A stretch of DNA of 64,000 nucleotides from Bacteroidota bacterium (lineage in GTDB: Bacteria; Bacteroidota; Bacteroidia; Flavobacteriales_E; Vicingaceae): assembly GCA_016183805.1 (NCBI GenBank), contig JACPDX010000013.1, positions 179,440 through 243,439 of the forward strand, in the 5' to 3' direction. Shown in pieces: positions 34,953-43,656 of the stretch. Numbering within the stretch: the first letter of the stretch is position 1; each line of letters starts with the position of its first letter. Both the position numbers and the translations under genes were made by a program. The notes under the pieces are model-generated. The model saw only the letters and a program-made list of their open reading frames with translations, made no database searches and was not told where the DNA came from.

Positions 34953-35019
34953 AAATGGCTCTTTTGATTTTGCCCCAGGGTCGGCTTGTGCGGTTGGGGC
35001 AAAAGCAAATGTGCCATTT
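34953..35019. repeat. attC-like imperfect palindrome 3
   Basis: Two stems separated by a symmetric 8/8 internal loop: AAATGGC (34953-34959) with GCCATTT (35013-35019), then TTTTGCCCCA (34968-34977) with TGGGGCAAAA (34995-35004), with a 17-nt apical loop. No credible gene was seen in 34925-35386; an open frame at 35109-35402 reads through repeat-like sequence and is not called. GGCTATAAC at 35274-35282 mirrors the end of palindrome 2. Confidence 0.6.
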
Positions 35020-35386
35020 GTGGGTTGGCAGAAAATTATTCGCCTGTTTATTTTGTCTTTCAGCGGTGCTCATGAATAGCTTCGCTTATTTGAATTAAAA
35101 AAAGTGCGGTGGAAAAAATAAAAAACACAGAAGGGTCGGCAACGAGTGTCGGTTTACTCGCTGTCTATTTGCAATATGGTCTTAATATATTTGGTCACCG
35201 GTCAAAGTTTATAAATACGATGCCGTTTAAATTACCGTTGTTCTGTCTGTTGGTATTTGGTCGTTCTACCATTGGCTATAACTTGTTTATAGGTCTGACA
35301 AAACCATCCTTATACACCCAAATTTGGGTAGATAGGTCTGATAATCATCAGGCTTATTTATTATCAAATGTAGATAATAAAACTAA

Positions 35387-35401
35387 AAAAATTACTGATT
35401 A
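35387..35401 (+). repeat. Right 15-bp direct repeat of the accessory island
   Basis: An exact copy of AAAAATTACTGATTA at 30642-30656. It overlaps the stop codon of the convergent VOC gene (35392-35394). This suggests that before insertion DUF4837 and VOC ended tail to tail here. Confidence 0.7.
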
Positions 35402-35769
35402 GCATGTAATCCAACCTTGTTACCTTCGCAATCGATAAAATAAGCAACAAACCCAATTTCAGGCGTAATTTGAGTTTTTGGCACAACCACTTTGCCTCCG
35501 GCAACTTCAATTTTATCAATTACCTTTTGAATAGAAGGGTTGGCATTTAGATAAACTGTACAACCTTCTTTTCCCGGTTTTAGTTCTTTATCTAAGATTA
35601 AAGAGCCACCAACTTTATCATCGCCACAAGGGAAAAATGCCATTGGGTTACCACTCATTTCCATAACGAACATTTCTATATCAAAAAGGGTTTCATAGAA
35701 TTTTTTAGCTCTTTCCATGTTGGTTACCGGTATATCAAACCAGTTGAGTGCATTTGAATGTTTGTCCAT
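35392..35769 (-). CDS. VOC family (glyoxalase-like) protein
   Basis: This 125-residue protein has the paired beta-alpha-beta-beta-beta modules of the vicinal oxygen chelate fold: NWFDIPVTNMERAKKFYETLFDIEM at the start and GFVAYFIDCEGNKVGLHANQ at the end. Metal or substrate use is unknown. It follows the outer-membrane protein gene by 22 bp in a minus-strand run. Its last codons overlap the right direct repeat of the island. Confidence 0.88.
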   Translation of the reverse strand: MDKHSNALNWFDIPVTNMERAKKFYETLFDIEMFVMEMSGNPMAFFPCGDDKVGGSLILDKELKPGKEGCTVYLNANPSIQKVIDKIEVAGGKVVVPKTQITPEIGFVAYFIDCEGNKVGLHANQ

Positions 35770-35791
35770 AATTTTTTGTTTTTATAAAAAG

Positions 35792-36604
35792 TTAATTCCA
35801 CAATATCCGCATCAACAACCCATGGTGCATTCCATAAGGTTGGATGGCTTCGGTAAAGTTAATTTTGGTGTAATATAAATTATAAGTAAAATCGAGAACA
35901 ATGTTATCGGTAAGTTGGTATTTTAACCCCAAACCTGTTCCACCACCATAACCTAAACCGCCCGGTTTAACGTTAAGTTGATCGGGGGTGTTGTGGTAAA
36001 TTTCATACTCTGTGTTATTGATAACAAAATAGTTTCGCTCCATATTCACAACGTTTAAATTTCCGAAAACAGCCCAATACAAATCTGTTTTTTCGGTAGT
36101 GTAATAACTAAGTTGTGTGCCGAGGTTTACATTAAACCGTTTCTCTTTTCCAAAAATGGGTATTTGCTCATACGTTGGTTCCGGCGATTGATTGGATGGG
36201 TCGTCAATGGCAATAGAAAACGTTTGTTCGTATTTTAATTGTGTAATGTTAATGTCAATATATATAGCACTTGCTTTATTGATATGAAACCCTCCATGAA
36301 ATCCAATATCAAAAGCGGTTTTATAAACAGGATTTGGTGGTAATTCGGCAACCCAATAAGGATGCTTAAAGTAATTATCGAAAGTGATTTTGTTATGAGG
36401 TTGTGTTAAAATATAGTTGATTCCGTAAGGAGTAATTGCATTTCCTCCTGTGTAAATGATAGCGGTATTGCCGTTGGCAAAAAAAGCACCGACATTTATT
36501 CCTCCAAAAAAAGTTTTTGGCTTTTCCTCATCTTCTTCTTGAGCAATCAATGTAAAGTTGAAAACAGATAAAAACAATAAGAGGTGAACTAAAAATATCT
36601 TCAT
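35792..36604 (-). CDS. Outer-membrane beta-barrel protein (porin-like)
   Basis: A 270-residue protein with a signal peptide (to about residue 21, ending LIAQ). Alternating hydrophobic strands include FFGGINVGAFFANGNTAIIY, GFHGGFHINKASAIYIDINI, VNLGTQLSYYTT, GLGLKYQLTDNIVLDFTYNLYY and a terminal MRILWN. It matches the general 8- to 12-strand outer-membrane barrel type; no specific family is recognised. Its start overlaps the USP gene by 4 bp (ATGA). Confidence 0.75.
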   Translation of the reverse strand: MKIFLVHLLLFLSVFNFTLIAQEEDEEKPKTFFGGINVGAFFANGNTAIIYTGGNAITPYGINYILTQPHNKITFDNYFKHPYWVAELPPNPVYKTAFDIGFHGGFHINKASAIYIDINITQLKYEQTFSIAIDDPSNQSPEPTYEQIPIFGKEKRFNVNLGTQLSYYTTEKTDLYWAVFGNLNVVNMERNYFVINNTEYEIYHNTPDQLNVKPGGLGYGGGTGLGLKYQLTDNIVLDFTYNLYYTKINFTEAIQPYGMHHGLLMRILWN

Positions 36605-37035
36605 TTTAAAGGCACAATTAAAACCGGAATGTTCGATTTTTCAACCAGCGATTCATCGGTGCTTACCATAAATGTTTTATGAAAAAAACCGTGTTCATGT
36701 TTACCGATAACGATTAAATCTATCGCTAATTTTTCGGTCAATTCCACAACAGTTTCAATAGTAGTTCCTTGAACCAACAAGGCTTCTGCTTCTATATTTT
36801 TTTCTTTTAATTGATTGGTAAAACCCTGTAACAGTTTGTGTTCGTTACGCAAATCTTTTGCTAAAACATCACGAATGTATTGCGGACCAACATCGTAGCC
36901 AATAAAGTCCGGGTCTGGAGCAGCTACATGCACCAACCACAATTTAGCCTTAAATTTTATGGCTAATTCTGCCGCTTTTTCTATTAGTAGTTGACCTTTT
37001 TCTTCAAAGTCGATAGTTACGAGTATGTTTTTCAT
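36601..37035 (-). CDS. Universal stress protein (UspA family)
   Basis: This 144-residue protein starts at the ATG at 37035 (MKNILVTIDFEEKGQ) rather than an upstream ATG. The single USP fold has LWLVHVAAPDPDFIG, LLVQGTTIETVVELTEKLAIDLIVIGKHEHG and STDESLVEKSNIPVLIVP. The GKHEHG...ST pattern corresponds to the ATP-binding G-2x-G-9x-G(S/T) region in modified form. It is a stress-related, probably nucleotide-binding protein, translationally coupled to the barrel gene. Confidence 0.9.
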   Translation of the reverse strand: MKNILVTIDFEEKGQLLIEKAAELAIKFKAKLWLVHVAAPDPDFIGYDVGPQYIRDVLAKDLRNEHKLLQGFTNQLKEKNIEAEALLVQGTTIETVVELTEKLAIDLIVIGKHEHGFFHKTFMVSTDESLVEKSNIPVLIVPLK

Positions 37036-37104
37036 ATTTATAGAGATTAGGCATTGGTCATTGGGCAAATCTTTACATTGTTACATTTTCATATTACTAC
37101 ATGG

Positions 37105-38670
37105 TCATAACGGAATATTTCCATGTTTCTTTTTAGGCAAAACAGCCACTTTATTTTCCAACATTTTAAATGCTTTAATTAATTTTTCTCTGGTTTGTTC
37201 CGGTTTTATTACTTCATCAATGTAACCACGAGCCGCAGCATTGTACGGGTTGGCAAACATTTCGGCATACTCTGCTTCTTTTTCTTTCCATTTTGCTTCC
37301 GAATCAGCTGCTTCGGTAATTTCTTTTTTAAAGATAATTTCGGCAGCACCTTTTGCCCCCATTACTGCAATTTCGGCACTTGGCCAAGCATAATTCATAT
37401 CTGCCCCAATGTGTTTCGAGTTCATCACATCGTAAGCACCACCATAAGCTTTACGGGTAATTACGGTGATTCTTGGAACAGTAGCTTCGCAAAATGCATA
37501 CAACAATTTTGCTCCGTTGGTAATAATGGCATTCCACTCTTGGTCGGTTCCGGGTAAAAATCCGGGTACGTCCTCAAACACCAATAACGGAATGTTAAAC
37601 GAATCGCAGAAACGAACAAATCGAGCTCCTTTTTGTGATGATTTGATGTCTAAAACCCCGGCTAAAAATGCGGGTTGGTTGGCAACAATACCAATGGAAC
37701 GACCAGCCAAACGAGCAAAACCAACTACAATGTTTTCAGCAAAATCTTTATGAATTTCATAGAACGAATTTTCATCAACTGTACCTGCAATCACTTCTTT
37801 AATATCGTAAGGTTGGTTAGCATTTTCCGGAATAATACCATGCAAATTTGGTCTGGATTCATCTCCAATTTCATAAGGAATACGTGGAGCATCTTCTTCG
37901 CAATTTTGAGGCATATAGCTCAATAAAGCTTTTATTCCGTTGATACATGCCATTTCGTTGGCGTACGTTAAATGCGTAACACCCGATTTGGTAGAGTGAG
38001 CAGAAGCTCCTCCTAAATCTTCAGAACTCACTTCTTCATGGGTAACCGTTTTTACAACATTCGGACCTGTAACAAACATATACGAAGTGTTTTCCACCAT
38101 CATAATAAAATCGGTTAAAGCCGGAGAATAAACCGCTCCACCGGCACAAGGTCCCATGATTGCCGAAAGTTGAGGAATTACTCCACTTGCCATCGTATTT
38201 CTATAAAAAATATCAGCGTATCCGCCCAAACTTACCACACCTTCTTGAATACGAGCACCACCAGAATCGTTTAACCCAATAACCGGAGCTCCGTTTTGCA
38301 TGGCTAAATCCATTACTTTACAAATTTTTTGAGCGTGAGCCTCAGCTAACGAACCTCCCATCACCGTAAAATCTTGAGAAAAAACATACACCAACCGACC
38401 ATGTACTGTTCCGTAGCCCGTTACCACACCATCGCCTAAAAATACCGTTTTATCTAACCCAAAATTTACCGAACGATGGGTAACCAACATCCCAATTTCT
38501 TCAAACGAACCATCATCTAATAAAAAATGAATTCGCTCTCTGGCAGTAAATTTTCCTTTTTTATGTTGAGCTTCAATTCGGTCTTTTCCACCTGCAATTT
38601 TTGCTTCTTCAATCTTCGATTCAAGCAAGGCTGTTTTATCTTTCATTTTATTTTCCTCAATAGTAAACAT
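37105..38670 (-). CDS. Acyl-CoA carboxylase beta subunit (propionyl-/methylmalonyl-CoA type)
   Basis: A 521-residue carboxyltransferase with two crotonase-like halves. Visible motifs are [23 protein letters not shown] near the N-terminus, [57 protein letters not shown] [16 protein letters not shown], and [15 protein letters not shown]. It transfers carboxyl from biotin to propionyl-CoA or a related acyl-CoA, or reverses this. No biotin carboxylase subunit is adjacent. A start at 38646 ([10 protein letters not shown]) is an alternative. Confidence 0.93.
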   Translation of the reverse strand: MFTIEENKMKDKTALLESKIEEAKIAGGKDRIEAQHKKGKFTARERIHFLLDDGSFEEIGMLVTHRSVNFGLDKTVFLGDGVVTGYGTVHGRLVYVFSQDFTVMGGSLAEAHAQKICKVMDLAMQNGAPVIGLNDSGGARIQEGVVSLGGYADIFYRNTMASGVIPQLSAIMGPCAGGAVYSPALTDFIMMVENTSYMFVTGPNVVKTVTHEEVSSEDLGGASAHSTKSGVTHLTYANEMACINGIKALLSYMPQNCEEDAPRIPYEIGDESRPNLHGIIPENANQPYDIKEVIAGTVDENSFYEIHKDFAENIVVGFARLAGRSIGIVANQPAFLAGVLDIKSSQKGARFVRFCDSFNIPLLVFEDVPGFLPGTDQEWNAIITNGAKLLYAFCEATVPRITVITRKAYGGAYDVMNSKHIGADMNYAWPSAEIAVMGAKGAAEIIFKKEITEAADSEAKWKEKEAEYAEMFANPYNAAARGYIDEVIKPEQTREKLIKAFKMLENKVAVLPKKKHGNIPL

Positions 38671-38742
38671 ATCGTAAAATTAAAAAATACTACCGAATAT
38701 ACTATTGTAAAATGGTAATTTAGTACAATATTTTGTATTTAC

Positions 38743-40197
38743 ATGGACGATAATAAAACATCTGGAGAAAATACCGATAAACTTCAGCAGGATTCTGATA
38801 ATAAACTGCGATTTAGTTTTTTAAAAATAATGACTTCGTTACTGGATTACTTTAAATTGGTGGTAAACATCAAAGACGAAGTTGATTATGAAGGCAGTGT
38901 TGAAGCTATTAAAAAAGACATTGATTTTAAAGGAGTAAATGTTTGGGTTTTGGGAGCATCTATTGTTATTGCTTCCATCGGTTTAAATGTTAATTCTACT
39001 GCGGTTATTATTGGGGCTATGCTTATTTCTCCGCTAATGGGGCCAATTGTAGGGATGGGTTTGGCTGTTGGCATCAACGATTTTAAAATGCTTACCCGTT
39101 CGCTTAGGGGTTTAGGCACAGCGGTTTTAATAAGTTTTGTAATATCAACACTCTATTTTTTAATTACTCCTTTTGGTGATGTTCAATCGGAATTAATTGC
39201 ACGTACCCGGCCTAATTTATTGGATGTTTTAGTGGCTATTTTTAGTGGAATAGCACTAATTGTAGCTAAAACACAAAAAAGTACGGTAGCAAGTGCAATT
39301 TATGGTGTTGCTATTGCCACCGCTTTAATGCCTCCGTTGTGCACTGCCGGTTATGGATTGGCAAACGGCAATTGGGTATTTTTTCTTGGGGCTTTTTACT
39401 TGTTTTTAATTAACTCGGTGTTTATAACGCTTTCCACATGGCTGGTTGTTAAGTATTTAAAGTTCCCTACTACAACCTATATGAATCCTAAAAGAGAAAA
39501 AAAAGTAAACCGATATATTTTATTTTTTTCTATCATCATTATACTGCCAAGTGCTTTTACCTTTTGGGATTCTATTCAGGAAAATCTTTATAAAAAAAAT
39601 GCAGAATTGTTTATTGCCGAAAATTTCGATTTTGAAGGAAGTAAAGTCATCAACAAAAAAATAATGTATAAAGAGGATGGAAATCTGTCAAGCATAGAAG
39701 TATTTTTAATCGGTGAAACTATTTCTGAGGAACAACAACAAGCAATTACAGCAAAACTGGAGAAATATTCATTAAAAGAAACCGACTTAGTTATTCTTCA
39801 ATCAAATAATAATTCCGGCGAACTGGTAGATAAACTAGGGAAAGAAGTAAAATCGGGTATTATCGAAGAACTATATCGTAAAAATGACGAATTAATAGAA
39901 AACAAAGACAAAAAAATTAATTTTTTAGAACATCAACTCAAAATTTTAGGTGTAGATGCAGTTCCTTTTAATTCGTTAAAAAAGGAAATAAAACTACAAT
40001 ACAATGATGTTGAAAACATGTCGTATGGCAAAACAATTTCAACTGATTTTACTGAAAAACAAGATACTGTTTCTACCTTTTTAATCAATTGGAATAAAAA
40101 GCTATCTGACAAAGAAATTCGAGAAAAGAATACTTTGCTTCAAACTTGGCTAAGAGTGAGGCTTGAAGACGACAAACTAAGAGTAATCAATTACTAA
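38743..40197 (+). CDS. DUF389 family membrane protein
   Basis: This 484-residue protein has six or so TMs between residues 60 and 290, with GASIVIASIGLNVNSTAVIIGAMLISPLMGPIVGMG and GVAIATALMPPLCTAGYGLA, the conserved core of the DUF389 (TIGR00341-like) family. The C-terminal 200 residues are soluble, charged and partly coiled coil. The function is unknown in general; some relatives affect ion or stress physiology. It is divergent from the carboxylase gene and followed by an antiporter gene in the same direction. Confidence 0.88.
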   Translation: MDDNKTSGENTDKLQQDSDNKLRFSFLKIMTSLLDYFKLVVNIKDEVDYEGSVEAIKKDIDFKGVNVWVLGASIVIASIGLNVNSTAVIIGAMLISPLMGPIVGMGLAVGINDFKMLTRSLRGLGTAVLISFVISTLYFLITPFGDVQSELIARTRPNLLDVLVAIFSGIALIVAKTQKSTVASAIYGVAIATALMPPLCTAGYGLANGNWVFFLGAFYLFLINSVFITLSTWLVVKYLKFPTTTYMNPKREKKVNRYILFFSIIIILPSAFTFWDSIQENLYKKNAELFIAENFDFEGSKVINKKIMYKEDGNLSSIEVFLIGETISEEQQQAITAKLEKYSLKETDLVILQSNNNSGELVDKLGKEVKSGIIEELYRKNDELIENKDKKINFLEHQLKILGVDAVPFNSLKKEIKLQYNDVENMSYGKTISTDFTEKQDTVSTFLINWNKKLSDKEIREKNTLLQTWLRVRLEDDKLRVINY

Positions 40198-40313
40198 AAA
40201 TGTCTTAAATATATTCCAACTAAAATGCCGGCTATTTTCTGAAAAGCTACTTGGTTGCGGTCGAGTTGTAACAAATAGTTTATTTCCCAACTATTTTGCC
40301 CACTTAATTTTAT

Positions 40314-40321
40314 TAGCTTTG
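40314..40321 (+). promoter_or_regulatory. Candidate -7 promoter box for the antiporter operon
   Basis: TAGCTTTG fits TAnnTTTG and lies 46 bp before the ATG at 40368. TTTG at 40295 is a little too close for the usual -33 spacing. Confidence 0.35.
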
Positions 40322-40367
40322 TGTTCGTGTTTTATCCACTTGATTTAGCCGAAACAGCACAAGATAT

Positions 40368-42521
40368 ATGCTATTATTAAACATTTTTGAAACCACTTTT
40401 CCGTTAACCAATCCTGTTTTAAAATTTTTCTTACTGTTAATTATTATTTTGTTTGCTCCAATTATACTAAACAAAGTAAAAATTCCTCATTTGCTGGGGT
40501 TAATAATGGCAGGAGCTATTATTGGTCCTTATGGTTTCTTTTTAATGGAACGAGAAACAAGTATCACCTTGTTTGGTTCTGTTGGCTTACTTTACATCAT
40601 GTTTTTAGCCGGATTAGAAATTGATTTGGCAGAATTCAAAAAAAATAGTGGGAAAAGCTTATACTTTGGATTATTAACCTTTTCTATTCCAATGGCAATG
40701 GGTTTTTTTGCGGGTTATTATGTGCTTCATTATTCGATGTTGTCTTCTGTTTTATTGGCAAGTATGTTCGCTTCTCACACCTTAATTACTTACCCTTTGG
40801 TAAGTAAAATGGGAATTGCTAAAAATAAAGCAGTTAATATAACCATTGGAGGAACCATGATTACCGACACGTTATCACTTTTGGTTTTAGCAGCTATTGT
40901 TGGCATGACTTCCGGTGAGGTGAATACAGCGTTTTGGGTTAGATTAACTGTTTCTGTCATTATTTTTACTTTAATTGTTATTTTGGTATTTCCCATCATC
41001 GTTCGATGGTTTTTTAAACGGTTTGAAGACAATATTTCGCAATATATTTTTGTTTTGGTGATGTTGTTTTTTGGAGCTGTATTAGCCGAATTAGCAGGTA
41101 TTGAAGCCATTATTGGGGCTTTTTTTTCCGGCTTAGCCATCAATCGGTTAATACCCAATACTTCGCCATTAATGAACAGAGTCGAATTTGTGGGGAATGC
41201 TATTTTTATTCCCTTCTTTTTGATTGGTGTGGGAATGTTGATTGATTATAGAGCTTTTTTTAAAGGAACAGAAACCATAAAAGTTGCCATAATAATGACT
41301 GTTATTGCAATAACAGCAAAATTCTTAGCAGCATGGATAACTCAAAAAACATTCAAATTTTCGGCCGACCAACGTCGTTTAATTTTCGGGTTAAGTACCG
41401 CCAGAGTTGCAGCCACACTAGCTTCGGTTTTAATAGGTTACAATATTATTACAGGAACAACAGCCGACGGAGAGCCCATTCGGTTGTTAAATGAAAATGT
41501 ATTGAATGGAACTATTTTAATGATATTATTTACGTCAACAGTAGCCTCATTTATTACCCAAAAGGGAGCAAAAAATATTGCATTGCAAGATGATATTGAT
41601 AACCCTACAGAAAATCAAAGGTTTGTTGAACGGATATTGATTCCATTAAGTAATTTTCAAACTACTGATGAATTGGTTAATTTGAGCATTACCATAAAAT
41701 CTAAAACAAATAAAAAAAGTTTATATGCCTTAAACATTATTGATAATAACTCCAGTGATGGTTTAGCCGAAAAAAAAGGCAGAAAACTAATTAAAAAGGC
41801 AGTTGTTGCTGCATCTGCAACTGATAATACCTTGCACCAACTATTGCGTTACGATTTAAATATTGTAAACGGTATTTCGAGTGTGGTTATGGAAAATAAG
41901 ATTACCGATTTGGTGCTTGGGGTACACAACAACACCAATATTTCCGATTCATTTTTAGGACATTTTACCGAAGGAATTTTAAAAAAATGCAATACCACCA
42001 CATTAATTTATAAAGCAGCACAACCACTTTCGACAATCAAACGACACGTAATTATTATTCCTGAAAAAGCAGAAAAAGAAATAGGTTTCTCTTTTTGGAT
42101 TACTAAAGTCTGGAATATCACCAGAAATACAGGTGCTAAAATAGTATTTTATGCTGTTGAAGAAACCTTAAACGAAATTAAACATATTCACGAAAAACAT
42201 CCCATAGATTGTGAGTTTATGGAGTTTAATGATTGGGATGACTTTTTGGTGCTTTCAAAAGAAATTAAGTTAGACGACAATTTAATGATTGTATTAAGCC
42301 GAAAAGAACATGTATCTTATCACAATAACATGTCAAAAATACCTTCTTACTTGAATAACTACTTTAAGAAAAATAGTTTTATTATCATTTATCCTATGCA
42401 AATGGGAGTTAACGATAGGTCAACACTAAATTTAAAAGATACTTCACTACTCGAGCCCATCGAAAGGCTTGATGAAATAGGAAAAACACTGGTAAATATT
42501 TTAAAAAAGAATAAAAAATGA
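40368..42521 (+). CDS. Cation:proton antiporter (CPA2/KefB-like) with C-terminal USP-like domains
   Basis: This 717-residue protein has an N-terminal Na+/H+ exchanger domain (about residues 15-400, twelve or so TMs) with the markers HLLGLIMAGAIIGPYGF, FLAGLEIDLAEF and SHTLITYPLV. The C-terminal cytosolic part (about 415-715) consists of two degenerate universal-stress-like modules. It would exchange Na+ or K+ for H+ and may be gated by nucleotides at the USP part. Its stop overlaps the MarC start by 4 bp. Confidence 0.9.
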   Translation: MLLLNIFETTFPLTNPVLKFFLLLIIILFAPIILNKVKIPHLLGLIMAGAIIGPYGFFLMERETSITLFGSVGLLYIMFLAGLEIDLAEFKKNSGKSLYFGLLTFSIPMAMGFFAGYYVLHYSMLSSVLLASMFASHTLITYPLVSKMGIAKNKAVNITIGGTMITDTLSLLVLAAIVGMTSGEVNTAFWVRLTVSVIIFTLIVILVFPIIVRWFFKRFEDNISQYIFVLVMLFFGAVLAELAGIEAIIGAFFSGLAINRLIPNTSPLMNRVEFVGNAIFIPFFLIGVGMLIDYRAFFKGTETIKVAIIMTVIAITAKFLAAWITQKTFKFSADQRRLIFGLSTARVAATLASVLIGYNIITGTTADGEPIRLLNENVLNGTILMILFTSTVASFITQKGAKNIALQDDIDNPTENQRFVERILIPLSNFQTTDELVNLSITIKSKTNKKSLYALNIIDNNSSDGLAEKKGRKLIKKAVVAASATDNTLHQLLRYDLNIVNGISSVVMENKITDLVLGVHNNTNISDSFLGHFTEGILKKCNTTTLIYKAAQPLSTIKRHVIIIPEKAEKEIGFSFWITKVWNITRNTGAKIVFYAVEETLNEIKHIHEKHPIDCEFMEFNDWDDFLVLSKEIKLDDNLMIVLSRKEHVSYHNNMSKIPSYLNNYFKKNSFIIIYPMQMGVNDRSTLNLKDTSLLEPIERLDEIGKTLVNILKKNKK

Positions 42522-43090
42522 ATTTAGATTTTAAACAAATTGCAACAGCAACTATGGTATTGTTTGCGGTTATTGATATAGTTGGCTCCGTTCCTATTAT
42601 CATCGATTTACGTCAAAAAACCGGACATATTCAATCGGGAAAAGCAAGTTTGGTTTCGTTGGTCATTATGATTTTGTTTTTGTTTGTTGGAGAATCCATT
42701 CTTAATTTAATTGGAATTGATGTAAGTTCGTTTGCTATTGCAGGTTCGTTTATCATTTTCTTTTTGGCTTTAGAAATGATTTTAGGAATTAAATTATACA
42801 AAGAAGATGAAAACTCCATTAAAACAGCATCAATTGTTCCTATTGCTTTTCCACTTATTGCCGGTGCAGGAACCATGACTTCCTTATTAGCTTTAAGAGC
42901 CGAATATGCTGTCGAAAATATTGTAATAGCCATTGTTATCAACGTTATTTTAGTTTATGCCGTACTAAAATCGTCTATATTTATTGAAAAAATATTGGGT
43001 AAAGGAGGAATAGCTATTGTTCGCAAAGTTTTTGGAGTAATTTTATTAGCCATTGCTGTTAAACTGTTTAAAACCAACGTAGGAATTTAA
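42518..43090 (+). CDS. MarC family integral membrane protein
   Basis: A 190-residue protein with six TMs and the MarC pattern: AVIDIVGSVPIIIDL at the start, FIIFFLALEMILGIKLY in the middle, FPLIAGAGTMTSLLALRAEY and a final KVFGVILLAIAVKLF. MarC proteins are of uncertain function (the name comes from a multiple-antibiotic-resistance locus). It overlaps the antiporter by 4 bp and abuts rnhA by one base (TAATG), so the three are co-transcribed. Confidence 0.92.
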   Translation: MNLDFKQIATATMVLFAVIDIVGSVPIIIDLRQKTGHIQSGKASLVSLVIMILFLFVGESILNLIGIDVSSFAIAGSFIIFFLALEMILGIKLYKEDENSIKTASIVPIAFPLIAGAGTMTSLLALRAEYAVENIVIAIVINVILVYAVLKSSIFIEKILGKGGIAIVRKVFGVILLAIAVKLFKTNVGI

Positions 43091-43563
43091 TGTCGAAAAT
43101 TACTATATATACCGATGGTGCAGCCAAAGGAAACCCTGGCAGAGGTGGTTATGGTGTGGTTATGATGAGTGGAACCCACAAAAAAGAATTGTCGGAAGGA
43201 TTTAGAAACACCACCAACAATCGTATGGAGTTGATGAGCGTAATTGTGGCTTTAGAAACCATCAAAAAAGAAAATGCTCAAGTAGAAATTTTTTCCGACT
43301 CTAAATACGTGGTTGATTCGGTAGAAAAAGGTTGGGTATTTGGTTGGCAAAAAAAAGGGTTTAAAGGCAAAAAAAATGTTGATTTGTGGCAACGTTTCCT
43401 AAAAATTTACCCCAAACATCAAGTCAAATTTAACTGGGTTAAAGGGCACGACGGAAACCACTACAACGAACGTTGCGACGAATTGGCTGTTCAAGCAGCA
43501 GAATCTGCTAATTTATTGATAGACAGAGAATATGAAGATGATAATTCATCATCCATGTTTTAA
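43090..43563 (+). CDS. rnhA: Ribonuclease HI
   Basis: A 157-residue protein with all RNase H catalytic landmarks. ITIYTDGAAKGNPGRGGYG gives the first Asp (residue 9), NNRMELMSVIVALE the Glu, IFSDSKYVVDSVEKGW the second Asp, and WVKGHDGNHYNERCDELA the His loop and last Asp. It cleaves RNA in RNA-DNA hybrids and helps remove primers and R-loops. The start overlaps the MarC stop. Length is standard for the bacterial enzyme; the acidic tail is short. Confidence 0.96.
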   Translation: MSKITIYTDGAAKGNPGRGGYGVVMMSGTHKKELSEGFRNTTNNRMELMSVIVALETIKKENAQVEIFSDSKYVVDSVEKGWVFGWQKKGFKGKKNVDLWQRFLKIYPKHQVKFNWVKGHDGNHYNERCDELAVQAAESANLLIDREYEDDNSSSMF

Positions 43564-43632
43564 CAATCAGCGAACAATAAAATTTGTTCGTCTAAATACT
43601 GTTCAACATCAATTTTTTTAAGTTGGTTTTGC

Positions 43633-43640
43633 TAAATTTG
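43633..43640 (+). promoter_or_regulatory. Candidate -7 promoter box for the aminotransferase gene
   Basis: TAAATTTG matches TAnnTTTG, 16 bp before the ATG at 43657. No matching -33 box is present at 17-20 bp. Confidence 0.4.
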
Positions 43641-43656
43641 CAGCCTTAAAATTACC

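Noticed and set aside
35109..35402. A 97-codon open frame on the plus strand ending at the right direct repeat
   Set aside because: It runs through repeat-like, palindrome-containing DNA, has no recognisable domain, and its final KITD-stop is copied from the DUF4837 end. It is more likely non-coding.
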